A stretch of 41,557 nt of DNA, from NCBI GenBank assembly GCA_001184205.1, contig LBMP01000002.1, forward strand, positions 701,988 through 743,544, in the 5' to 3' direction. Of this stretch, positions 8,592-15,696 are shown in pieces (position 1 is the stretch's first letter; each line of letters opens with the position of its first letter). Under the pieces are notes generated by a model. The model was given only the letters and a program-made list of their open reading frames with translations. It was not told where the DNA came from and ran no database searches. The translations under genes were made by a program, and so were the position numbers. The stretch comes from Desulfocarbo indianensis. GTDB lineage: Bacteria; Desulfobacterota; Desulfarculia; Desulfarculales; Desulfarculaceae.

Positions 8592-9359
8592 ATGAGTTCA
8601 GCACGTAAATTCAAGCCTAGAATATTGGGTTTCGTATGCCATTGGTGAGCGTACGGCGCAGCGGACATGGCTGGAGTTTCCAGACTACAATACAAGAATG
8701 AGATCAGGCTGATTCGTGTGATGTGTTCCGGAAGGATCGACCTGGAGTTTATCCTCAGGGCCTTCGCCAACGGACATGACGGCGTATTCATAGGGGGTTG
8801 CAAGCTAAATGAATGCAACTATGTCACGCAAGGCAACTACGATGCGCTGGGCAACACGCTTTTGTGCCGCAAGATAATGGCCTACATTGGACTCAACCCC
8901 GAGAGGCTGAAGATAGAGTTCATGAACGCCAGCGACGGAATCAAATTGGCCGAAAGCATCAACGCGTTCAGTGAGAGTGTCAACGAGTTGGGGCCGCTGG
9001 GCCAGGGCGAGGGCGAAAAGGAAGAGGGGCTGAAATTCAAGCTGGACGCCGTCAGAAAGCTGGTCCCCTACTTGAGGCTCGTGGAAAGAGAACGGCTGAG
9101 AATGCCCGTCAAATCGGAAGAGGCCTACAGAAAATTCTTCGCCAGCCCCGAGATGGACAGGCTGTTCAATGAACTGGTGGCGAACAAAATGGCCATGAGC
9201 CAGATCATGATGCTCCTGAGGGAAAAACCGCTTTCCACCGGAGAAATCGCCAGCACTTTGGGCCTCAGCCCGTCCGAGGTGGCAAAGCACATTAACGTTT
9301 CTTCCATGCACGGATTAGTCAGATACGATGTCGCTCAGAACAACTACGCCATTGCTTGA
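8592..9359 (+). CDS. bamF: BamF, MvhD-like [2Fe-2S] protein with C-terminal HTH, selenocysteine-containing (UGA at 8646-8648)
   Basis: 255 residues when the TGA at codon 19 is read as Sec. The start is fixed by a near-perfect Shine-Dalgarno GGAGGTGATT 4 nt before the ATG. The MvhD/FlpD domain (about 10-140) has the motif VCHW-Sec-AYGAADMAG, where homologues have Cys-x2-Cys. Further cysteines at C45 and the pair C70/C75 complete the [2Fe-2S] site. MvhD passes electrons to HdrA, and BamF should do the same to BamE. The C-terminal 55 residues form a winged-helix (LSTGEIASTLGLSPSEVAKH), found in some bacterial MvhD relatives. A start at the internal ATG (8667) would lose the first cluster cysteine and the family's N-terminus, so it is rejected. 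The gap to bamE is 59 bp. Confidence 0.87.
8646..8683 (+). promoter_or_regulatory. Selenocysteine UGA and candidate SECIS hairpin in bamF
   Basis: The TGA at 8646-8648 is followed by a perfect hairpin CTGGA-GTT-TCCAG at 8671-8683. Its GTT loop (8676-8678) starts 28 nt after the UGA, inside the distance range used by bacterial SelB. The stem overlaps conserved coding sequence (AGVSR), so part of the pairing could be incidental. Confidence 0.65.
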
Positions 9360-9411
9360 GTTGGAAGAACCGGCATTGTAGCAGGGCGAAAAGAAGATTA
9401 GGACAGCGCCT

Positions 9412-9864
9412 ATGGACACAGAGAGAGTCGACCAGATTATCGATAAGCACCATGGCGAAGCCAGTTCGCTGATCCAGGTATTGCTGGACATCCAAAGCGA
9501 AAACCACTGGCTCCCCAAGGAAGCCTTGGAAAGGGTCAGCCAAAGGCTGCAGGTTCCTCAAGCCCGCATACAGCACATCGCTACCTTTTATAAGGCCTTC
9601 AGTTTGGTCCCCAAGGGACGCTATGAAATTCACATCTGCATGGGTACCGCCTGCCACGTCCGCGGCGCGCAGCGCATCCTGGACACTGTGCAAGAACTGA
9701 CCGGCATCAAGCCCGGCGAAACGGACTTGGATTTGAAGTTCAGCCTGCAGACGGTCAACTGCCTGGGCTGTTGCGCTCTGGGCCCGGTGATGGAAATCGA
9801 CGGCAAGACACACGGCAAGATGGGGACTTCCCAAACGGCAGACGTGCTCAAAAGCTATGACTAG
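9412..9864 (+). CDS. bamG: BamG, NuoE-like [2Fe-2S] subunit
   Basis: 150-residue homologue of the 24-kDa NADH dehydrogenase subunit NuoE/HoxE. The [2Fe-2S] ligands are C76, C81, C117 and C121 (Cys-x4-Cys and Cys-x3-Cys), in CMGTAC and CLGCC. The N-terminal four-helix bundle is present (residues 1-60). With BamH and BamI it forms a NADH- or ferredoxin-oxidising diaphorase-like module supplying BamEF. It lies 52 bp after bamF and 3 bp before bamH. Confidence 0.85.
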   Translation: MDTERVDQIIDKHHGEASSLIQVLLDIQSENHWLPKEALERVSQRLQVPQARIQHIATFYKAFSLVPKGRYEIHICMGTACHVRGAQRILDTVQELTGIKPGETDLDLKFSLQTVNCLGCCALGPVMEIDGKTHGKMGTSQTADVLKSYD

Positions 9865-9867
9865 GAA

Positions 9868-11802
9868 ATGATTATGCCGCGAATAAATTCACCAGCTGAG
9901 TTGGAAGAATACAGGCGGGGCCTCTTGGCGGAAAGAGACCCCAACAAACCTTGCATCACCCTTTGTTCCGGCTCCGCCTGCCACGCCACCGGCAGCAAGG
10001 AAGTGGCCGCCAGTCTGGCGGAGGAGATCGAAAAGCAGGGCCTGGGCAGCGAGGTGGACATCAGGCTAACCGGCTGCCATGGTTATTGCGAGCGGGGCCC
10101 GATCATCGTCATCCACCCCGAGGAAATCTGTTATTTCCAGATTTCGCCCGAGGACGTTCCCGATATCATCTCCCAGACCATCAAGGAAAAGCAGGTCGTG
10201 GAGCGCTTGCTCTACACCGACCCGGAGACCGGGGAAAAAATCGTCCACGAATCCGAAATCCCCTTTTACAAGCACCAAGAGCGCCTGGTCTTCGGCTCCA
10301 ACGGCAACATCGACCCCAAGAACATCGACGACTACCTGGCCATCGGCGGCTATTCCGCCCTGGCCAAGGCCCTCAGCGGCATGACCCCCGAGTCGGTGCT
10401 GGAGGAGGTCAAAAAGGCCAACCTGAGGGGGCGGGGCGGCGGCGGTTTCCCGGCGGGCAGAAAGTGGGAAGGCTCCCGCGACGCTCCGGACGAGACCAAA
10501 TACGTGATCGTCAACGCCGACGAAGGCGACCCCGGCGCCTACATGGACCGCAGCCTTCTGGAGGGCAACCCCCATTCGGTCCTGGAGGGCTTGACCCTGG
10601 GCGCTTTCGCCATCGGCTCCCACGAGGGCTATATCTACGTGCGCCAGGAATATCCCCTGGCGGTGCAGAACGTGAACCTGGCCATCAAGATGGCCGAGGA
10701 ATACGGCTTTCTGGGCAAGAACATCCTGGGCTCGGGCTTCGACTTCATCGTCAAGGTGCACCAGGGCGCCGGCGCCTTTGTCTGCGGCGAATCCACCGCC
10801 TTGATGACCGCCCTGGAAGGCCGGGTGGGCGAGCCCCGGCCCAAATACATCCGCTCCAACATCAAGGGCCTTTGGGAGAAACCCAGCGTCTTGAACAACG
10901 TGGAGACCTGGGCCAACGTGCCGCTCATCATTAATAAGGGCGCCGACTGGTTCACCCAATACGGAACCGAGACCAGCAAGGGCACCAAGATTTTCTCCCT
11001 GGTGGGCAAGATCACCAACACCGGCCTGGTGGAGGTGCCCATGGGCACGCCGCTGCGCGACATAATCTATAAGATAGGCGGCGGCATTCCGGGCGGCAAG
11101 AAGTTCAAGGCCGTGCAGACCGGCGGCCCCTCGGGCGGCTGCATCCCGGAGAACATGCTGGATCTGCCGGTGGGCTTTGACGAGCTTTCCAAGGTCGGCT
11201 CCATGATGGGCTCCGGCGGCATGATCATCATGGACGAGGACACCTGCATGGTGGACGTGGCCAGGTACTTCATCGATTTCCTCACCGATGAATCCTGCGG
11301 AAAATGCGTGCCCTGCCGCGAGGGCCTGCGGCAGATGCTCAAGATTCTCACCGACATCACCCAGGGCAAGGGCAAGGAAGGCGACATCGAGACCCTGGAG
11401 GCCCTGTCCGAAACCGCCAAGGAGGCCGCGCTTTGCGCCCTGGGCAAGAGCGCGCCCAACCCCTTCCTCAGCACCCTGAATTATTTCCGGGAAGAATACG
11501 AGGCGCACATCAAGGAGAAGCGGTGCCCGGCCCGCTCCTGCAAGGCGCTGATCTCCTTCCATATCGATCCGCAAAAGTGCCAGGCCTGCGGGATTTGTCT
11601 CAAGAAATGCCCCGCCCAAGCCATCGACGGCGGCAAGAACAAGATCCACGTGATCGACCAGGATAAGTGCACCAAGTGCGGCACCTGCTTCGAGGTCTGT
11701 CCGGAACGTTTCAGCGCGGTCATGAAAACATCCGGCGAGCCGGTTCCGCCACCCATCCCTGAAGCAGAAAGAACCATTGTCAGAAAGAGCAAGAAAAAAT
11801 GA
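9868..11802 (+). CDS. bamH: BamH, NuoF-like flavoprotein with extra ferredoxin domain
   Basis: 644 residues homologous to NuoF/HndC. In order: a thioredoxin-like [2Fe-2S] domain (C33, C38, C70, C74); the NADH/FMN-binding domain with the glycine-rich motif LRGRGGGGFPAGRKW (186-200); the SLBB region; the NuoF [4Fe-4S] motif CGKCVPC (C477, C480, C483); and a C-terminal 2x[4Fe-4S] ferredoxin (CQACGICLKKC starting near 571, then CTKCGTCFEVC). The extra N- and C-terminal cluster domains are typical of NuoF relatives in soluble bifurcating complexes. The start at 9868 has a second in-frame ATG two codons later; the choice makes little difference. Confidence 0.85.
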   Translation: MIMPRINSPAELEEYRRGLLAERDPNKPCITLCSGSACHATGSKEVAASLAEEIEKQGLGSEVDIRLTGCHGYCERGPIIVIHPEEICYFQISPEDVPDIISQTIKEKQVVERLLYTDPETGEKIVHESEIPFYKHQERLVFGSNGNIDPKNIDDYLAIGGYSALAKALSGMTPESVLEEVKKANLRGRGGGGFPAGRKWEGSRDAPDETKYVIVNADEGDPGAYMDRSLLEGNPHSVLEGLTLGAFAIGSHEGYIYVRQEYPLAVQNVNLAIKMAEEYGFLGKNILGSGFDFIVKVHQGAGAFVCGESTALMTALEGRVGEPRPKYIRSNIKGLWEKPSVLNNVETWANVPLIINKGADWFTQYGTETSKGTKIFSLVGKITNTGLVEVPMGTPLRDIIYKIGGGIPGGKKFKAVQTGGPSGGCIPENMLDLPVGFDELSKVGSMMGSGGMIIMDEDTCMVDVARYFIDFLTDESCGKCVPCREGLRQMLKILTDITQGKGKEGDIETLEALSETAKEAALCALGKSAPNPFLSTLNYFREEYEAHIKEKRCPARSCKALISFHIDPQKCQACGICLKKCPAQAIDGGKNKIHVIDQDKCTKCGTCFEVCPERFSAVMKTSGEPVPPPIPEAERTIVRKSKKK

Positions 11803-12416
11803 GTGACGTCACTTTGCAAATAGACGGCAAAGAGGTCAGCGCCAGGGAAGGGATGACCATTCTGGAAGTGGCCCAAAGAGAGGGGATAACCATCCCCACT
11901 CTTTGCCACCACGAGAAATTGGAGCCTTTCGGCGGCTGCCGGCTGTGCACGGTGGAAGTGGATGATCGCGGCTGGACGAGCTACGTCGCCTCCTGCGTTT
12001 ATCCGGTCAAGAAGAACATCGCGGTGAAAACCAGGTCCGAGAAGGTCGATAGAATCCGCAAGACCATCATCGAGCTGTTGCTGGCGCACGCGCCCGATGC
12101 CTTTGAATTGCAGAAACTGGCGGAGGAATACGGGGCCGACCGCGACAGGTTCGAGAAGCAGGCGTCGTTCTGCATTCATTGCGGCCTTTGCGTGCGGTAT
12201 TGCGACGAGGTCAAGAAGGCCCACGCCATCGGGTTCGTTGACCGGGGCATTCGCAAGGAAATCAGTTTTATTCCGGAAATAGCCGCCCAGGTGTGCTGGG
12301 ACTGCAAAGAGTGTTTTCCGCTCTGCCCCACCGAGGCGCTGCAGGCGGCCTATGTCTTGACCAAGGCGCTGTATCCGCCCAAGACCGAGGGCGATCCCAA
12401 AGCCTTGGGCAGGTAG
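11799..12416 (+). CDS. bamI: BamI, NuoG N-terminal-like Fe-S protein
   Basis: 205 residues matching the N-terminal electron-transfer part of NuoG and related hydrogenase subunits. It has a plant-type [2Fe-2S] domain (C36, C47, C50, C66) followed by a [4Fe-4S] ferredoxin-like segment (CIHCGLCVRYC near 122-132 and CWDCKECFPLC near 167-177). It lacks the molybdopterin-like C-terminal domain of full NuoG. Start and bamH stop overlap as ATGA, so translation is coupled. It is the last gene of the operon; two strong hairpins follow. Confidence 0.85.
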   Translation: MSDVTLQIDGKEVSAREGMTILEVAQREGITIPTLCHHEKLEPFGGCRLCTVEVDDRGWTSYVASCVYPVKKNIAVKTRSEKVDRIRKTIIELLLAHAPDAFELQKLAEEYGADRDRFEKQASFCIHCGLCVRYCDEVKKAHAIGFVDRGIRKEISFIPEIAAQVCWDCKECFPLCPTEALQAAYVLTKALYPPKTEGDPKALGR

Positions 12417-12863
12417 GAACTCCACCGGATTTTGCCTGATCTGGCGGTCGGCCCCTGGCGGGCCGATTGTCAGATTGGGCCATCCCCAGGATGGCCCTCA
12501 AACCGAGGGGGTAGCCAGCGGTGACCGGCGGCGAAAAACTTGCCTTGACCTGGCAACCCTGGCCCGCTAAGCAGCCAGTCAATAGGCCATTTGTTCTTGC
12601 CTGACCTGGCAAATTAATTTTTGCCTACCGCCAGATTCTTTAGTAGCTAACATATAATGACTTGCCTTATCGCAAGAAGATCACGGGATATGCAAAAGCT
12701 TATATCAGCCAGATATGGCTCTTGCCTGTCATGGCTTGTGAAGGGTGCGTAGCGCTAGGCCGCGCCAAATTGAATCGTTTCAGGCCAGCCCGGCTGGTTT
12801 ATTACAGGTATGATTTAACTAACGTCCCTGGTATCTATCTGCAAGCCTATCGCTTGATTGCGC
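12417..12863. repeat. Intergenic region with repeated TTGCC...GGCAA elements
   Basis: No gene is visible. Besides the two hairpins, the stretch contains related elements that are mostly self-complementary: 12432-12447 (TTGCCTGATCTGGCGG), 12540-12556 and 12597-12612 (TTGCC-N6/7-GGCAA), then weaker relatives at 12621-12635 and 12661-12676 (CTTGC-N6-GCAAG). A further TTGCCTGTCATGGC starts at 12722. An AT-rich CATATAATG segment (12651-12659) could be a promoter -10, but no plus-strand gene follows. Confidence 0.45.
12448..12497 (+). terminator. Two consecutive hairpins after bamI
   Basis: TCGGCCC-CTGGC-GGGCCGA at 12448-12466 (7-bp stem) and GGGCCATCC-CCA-GGATGGCCC at 12477-12497 (perfect 9-bp stem) lie 32 and 61 bp after the bamI stop. 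Neither is followed by a T run, so they are not classical intrinsic terminators. They may end the operon in a U-tract-independent way or protect the mRNA 3' end. Confidence 0.45.
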
Positions 12864-13313
12864 CTAAATATCCAGCTCCAAGTTCGTCATGTCGCCCGGT
12901 TGGAAACCCATGCTGTCAAAGAATTTCAGAAGTCGCCAATCGCGCCGCTTAACAAAGGTGTAGATAGTATTTACGCCGATCTTCTTCAGGCCGTTGGTCA
13001 TCTCCGCGAAAAGCGCTTTTGCGATTCCCATCCTTTGGTATTCAGGGTCCACGCCGATGGTATCGATCCAGCCGATATCCTCGGGAACGCCATATTCCCA
13101 CCTGCTGGCGCCGCCGATTATGAAACCGATAACCTTGCCGTCCAATTCGGCCACCAGCGATGATATTTGCTGGTGCTTTTCTACTATGTCCAGTTTCATT
13201 TCCCAGTAGTCGGGCCTCGGCTTGCCCAGTACCTTGACATCTATCGCCACTATTTGGTCCAAATCCGAGCGCGCCATCGCCCGGATATTCGGCCTGGATG
13301 GACTCTCAGCCAT
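12864..13313 (-). CDS. GNAT family N-acetyltransferase
   Basis: 149 residues forming a single GNAT domain. Such enzymes move an acetyl group from acetyl-CoA to an amine of a small molecule or protein. The acetyl-CoA-binding motif A is clear: DTIGVDPEYQRMGIAKALF near 88-106, with the Q/R-x-x-G-x-A loop. It is preceded by the beta strands VAELDGKVIGFIIGG. The end, RRDWRLLKFFDSMGFQPG, is the typical motif B. The substrate is unknown. It is a stand-alone gene on the minus strand after the DUF3795 gene, with a gap of about 130 bp. Confidence 0.8.
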   Translation of the reverse strand: MAESPSRPNIRAMARSDLDQIVAIDVKVLGKPRPDYWEMKLDIVEKHQQISSLVAELDGKVIGFIIGGASRWEYGVPEDIGWIDTIGVDPEYQRMGIAKALFAEMTNGLKKIGVNTIYTFVKRRDWRLLKFFDSMGFQPGDMTNLELDI

Positions 13314-13441
13314 GTTAGCCTCCTTTGGACGGGTAAAGTGGTTATAGCTTGCTGTAATTAACGACTAATTTAAAGTTGGCTCCAGGCAGAGGGGGCAGTC
13401 TGGCCGGTTGTGGCGCATCTTAATTCTCTACGATTTTATTC

Positions 13442-13933
13442 CTAGTCCAAATTCAGTTCCGCTTTGCACTGATTGCACTTCACAGCGCCGCGAAAAACCT
13501 TGTTCCCGCATTCAGGACAGAAATAACGGGCCTCTTCATCCTGCACCCATTTCTCGACGCCGTGCTCTTTTATGTATGGTATGGAGCGTAAAATCACCTT
13601 TTTACCGACTGACATGGCGAAATCTTCGATGTACTGGCAAGGGAAGTCATCGCACTCATAACAGCCAGCGTATCCTTTTTCCTTTACGCAATCCCGTATC
13701 TCGCATTGTTGGCAATGCATGAACAGGTTATCAGACAAACAGCCATTACAGTAGATATCATCGGTAGTGAGGTTTTCACTGTTGGGAAGAGTCCCCTTGC
13801 CGGGAATGCCTCCCTTATAAAGGCCAACCAGCCGTTCTTTGAATTTGTGATTATTATCGCGATAGGCTATGTGAATAGCGCACACACCGCAATATAATCC
13901 ACAGGGAGATATGAAATCAGGATTGACTTTCAT
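13442..13933 (-). CDS. DUF3795 family cysteine-rich protein
   Basis: A small cysteine-rich protein (163 residues from the ATG at 13933) of the DUF3795 type. It begins MKVNPDFISPCGLYCGVC and continues with CNGC, CQQCEIRDCVKEKGYAGCYECDDFPC-type cysteine pairs. Near the C-terminus is a zinc-ribbon-like segment (CPECG...CNQC). The conserved cysteines suggest metal binding, zinc or Fe-S; the function of the family is unknown. The frame is open upstream to an ATG at 14011, but the family normally starts close to the FISPCGLYCG motif and GGAG lies 8 nt before the 13933 ATG, so I prefer the shorter form. Confidence 0.7.
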   Translation of the reverse strand: MKVNPDFISPCGLYCGVCAIHIAYRDNNHKFKERLVGLYKGGIPGKGTLPNSENLTTDDIYCNGCLSDNLFMHCQQCEIRDCVKEKGYAGCYECDDFPCQYIEDFAMSVGKKVILRSIPYIKEHGVEKWVQDEEARYFCPECGNKVFRGAVKCNQCKAELNLD

Positions 13934-14568
13934 GAGGCAGACTCCATTCATTGAATCGGCACTATTTATTACTGGCAATATATCAATCCCATGCCTGCTT
14001 ATCCTTGACATGGTGAAGTGGCATTTTAAGGAAAGTGATTTGTCTCTGATGTCCCGACAAGAGAGTATCCGCTGTCATTAATAATATTATAATCTCATTT
14101 TATTATGGAGCTGGCAAATGGAAATCTTGTTTGCGCCGCGCTGATTCTATGGCCTTTGCCAAAAGGGATTAATCGTGGCTGTTGGTTTCCTCGAATAGCA
14201 GCCAGGGCGAGGATTTTCGATCATCACGGTCAGGGTATGGGGCAGGGCGCTAAAAGTAGAATTTTCGTGGACCCTCAAGATATAGGCATCATCCCCGGGC
14301 CTGCCGGGCCGAGCAAAGTCCGATGTGACCCCACCGCGAAAAGCCCACCCGCCCAAGGCCGGGGAAGGCAAGTCTACAACGCGGCGCATGCTGAGGCGCC
14401 AGCGCCAGGCCGCTACCGAGATTCATACGAGGGCAGCCATGGAGACCTGGGGGCGCGGCAGAGGTACTGGAGCGGGAGAGGGTTTTAAAAATCCGCTCCA
14501 AACGCCAAAAAAGAGGGCCGGTCAGGCGGCTGACTCTTGCTCTTGATATTATTTGTCGGCTCCGCGGG
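13934..14568. other. Intergenic region without a supported gene
   Basis: The stretch lies between the start of the DUF3795 gene and the end of the HD-GYP gene. It is AT-rich from about 14030 to 14110, which probably holds the DUF3795 promoter. The GC-rich remainder has short open frames without domain content. A terminator for the HD-GYP operon lies at its right end. Confidence 0.5.
14507..14534 (-). terminator. Rho-independent terminator of the kinase/HD-GYP operon
   Basis: On the minus strand the hairpin GTCAG-CCGC-CTGAC (14521-14534) is followed by CGGCCCTCT and a T run (forward A6 at 14507-14512). It lies about 35 bp after the HD-GYP stop. The T-run side is nearly identical to the terminator at 21258-21281. 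Confidence 0.6.
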
Positions 14569-15693
14569 TTATTGCTGCAGCAACTTCCTTTCCTCTTCAA
14601 AGTCGGCGAACTCCAGGGCTATCCGGCGAAAGTCCTCTTGCAGCTCCTCAAAGGCCGTAACCACGTCGGGGTCGAAGTGAGCCCCCTTGCATTGGATGAT
14701 GATGTCCACCGCCTTGCTGTGGGGAAAGGGCCGCTTGTACACCCGCCGGCTGATCAGGGCGTCGTATACGTCGGCCAGCGCCATGAGCCGGCCCGAAATG
14801 GGTATGTCTTCTCCCTTGAGGCCCTGGGGGTATCCCTTTCCGTCCCACATCTCATGGTGGGTGTAGGCTATTTCCTTGGCCACGTATAAAAAGGAGCTGC
14901 TGCCTCCCGCCTGCTTGTAGAGCTTCTCCGACCGCTCGATGGCCTCCTTGCCATAGATGGCGTGCAACTTCATCCGTTCCATTTCTTCTTCGGTGAGCTT
15001 GCCCGGTTTGAGCAATATGGCGTCAGGCACTCCGACCTTGCCCACGTCGTGCAAGGGGGCGGATTTGTGCAGCAGTTCCACCGTGGACTCGTCAAGGTAA
15101 TGGGAAAAATTAGGGTGGGTGACCAGGTTCTCGGCCAGGGCGCGCACATAGTTCTGGGTGCGCCGGATGTGGCCGCCGGTTTCATTGTCCCTGGTTTCAG
15201 CCAGGGAAGCCAGGCTCTGGATGGTTACGTCCCGGGTAAGCTGCAATTCGAGGGTGCGCTCGGCCACCTTCTCCTCCAGAAGCTCGTTCTGGCTGGCCAG
15301 TCTGTCCCGCGCCTTCTTGAGGGCCAGGTGGGTGCGCACCCGGGCCAGCACCACCGGCGGGCTGACCGGCTTGGTGATGTAATCCACCGCTCCCATTTCG
15401 AAGCCGTGAGTCTCGTCACCCACCTCGCACAGGGCGGTGACGAAAATCACGGGGATGTTTTTACTGCGCTGGTTCTGCTTCAATCGGCGGCACACTTCGT
15501 AGCCGTCCATGCCGGGCATGTTGATGTCCAACAGGATCAAATCGGGTGGTTGATCCGCGGCCGCTATCTTGAGCGCCTTATCGCCGTCCAGGGCCACGCT
15601 GCGCTTGTAATGGGGCTTTAACACCTCCCCCAGGATTTCCACGTTGGCGGGCTGGTCATCAACGATCAATATCTTGTCCTGATGTTCCTCCAT
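14569..15693 (-). CDS. Response regulator with HD-GYP domain (predicted c-di-GMP phosphodiesterase)
   Basis: 374 residues. A receiver domain occupies residues 1-125 with phospho-acceptor D56 (LILLDINMPGMDGYE) and the conserved Lys of VDYITKP. A short coiled coil (130-155) leads into an HD-GYP domain (155-350). Its metal-binding residues are present: H215-D216 in HDVGKVGVP, H244, and the hallmark HHExxDGxGYP at 279-289. HD-GYP enzymes hydrolyse cyclic di-GMP, so this is probably the output of the adjacent hybrid kinase. The start lies 3 bp after the kinase stop, so both are read from one minus-strand transcript. Confidence 0.88.
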   Translation of the reverse strand: MEEHQDKILIVDDQPANVEILGEVLKPHYKRSVALDGDKALKIAAADQPPDLILLDINMPGMDGYEVCRRLKQNQRSKNIPVIFVTALCEVGDETHGFEMGAVDYITKPVSPPVVLARVRTHLALKKARDRLASQNELLEEKVAERTLELQLTRDVTIQSLASLAETRDNETGGHIRRTQNYVRALAENLVTHPNFSHYLDESTVELLHKSAPLHDVGKVGVPDAILLKPGKLTEEEMERMKLHAIYGKEAIERSEKLYKQAGGSSSFLYVAKEIAYTHHEMWDGKGYPQGLKGEDIPISGRLMALADVYDALISRRVYKRPFPHSKAVDIIIQCKGAHFDPDVVTAFEELQEDFRRIALEFADFEEERKLLQQ

Positions 15694-15696
15694 ACG

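Noticed and set aside
12421-12735. CRISPR array
   Set aside because: The repeated elements are short, degenerate and unevenly spaced, with no uniform spacers and no cas genes.
14105-14488. Plus-strand open frame of 127 codons
   Set aside because: No recognisable domain and low-complexity composition; it lies between two minus-strand transcription units.
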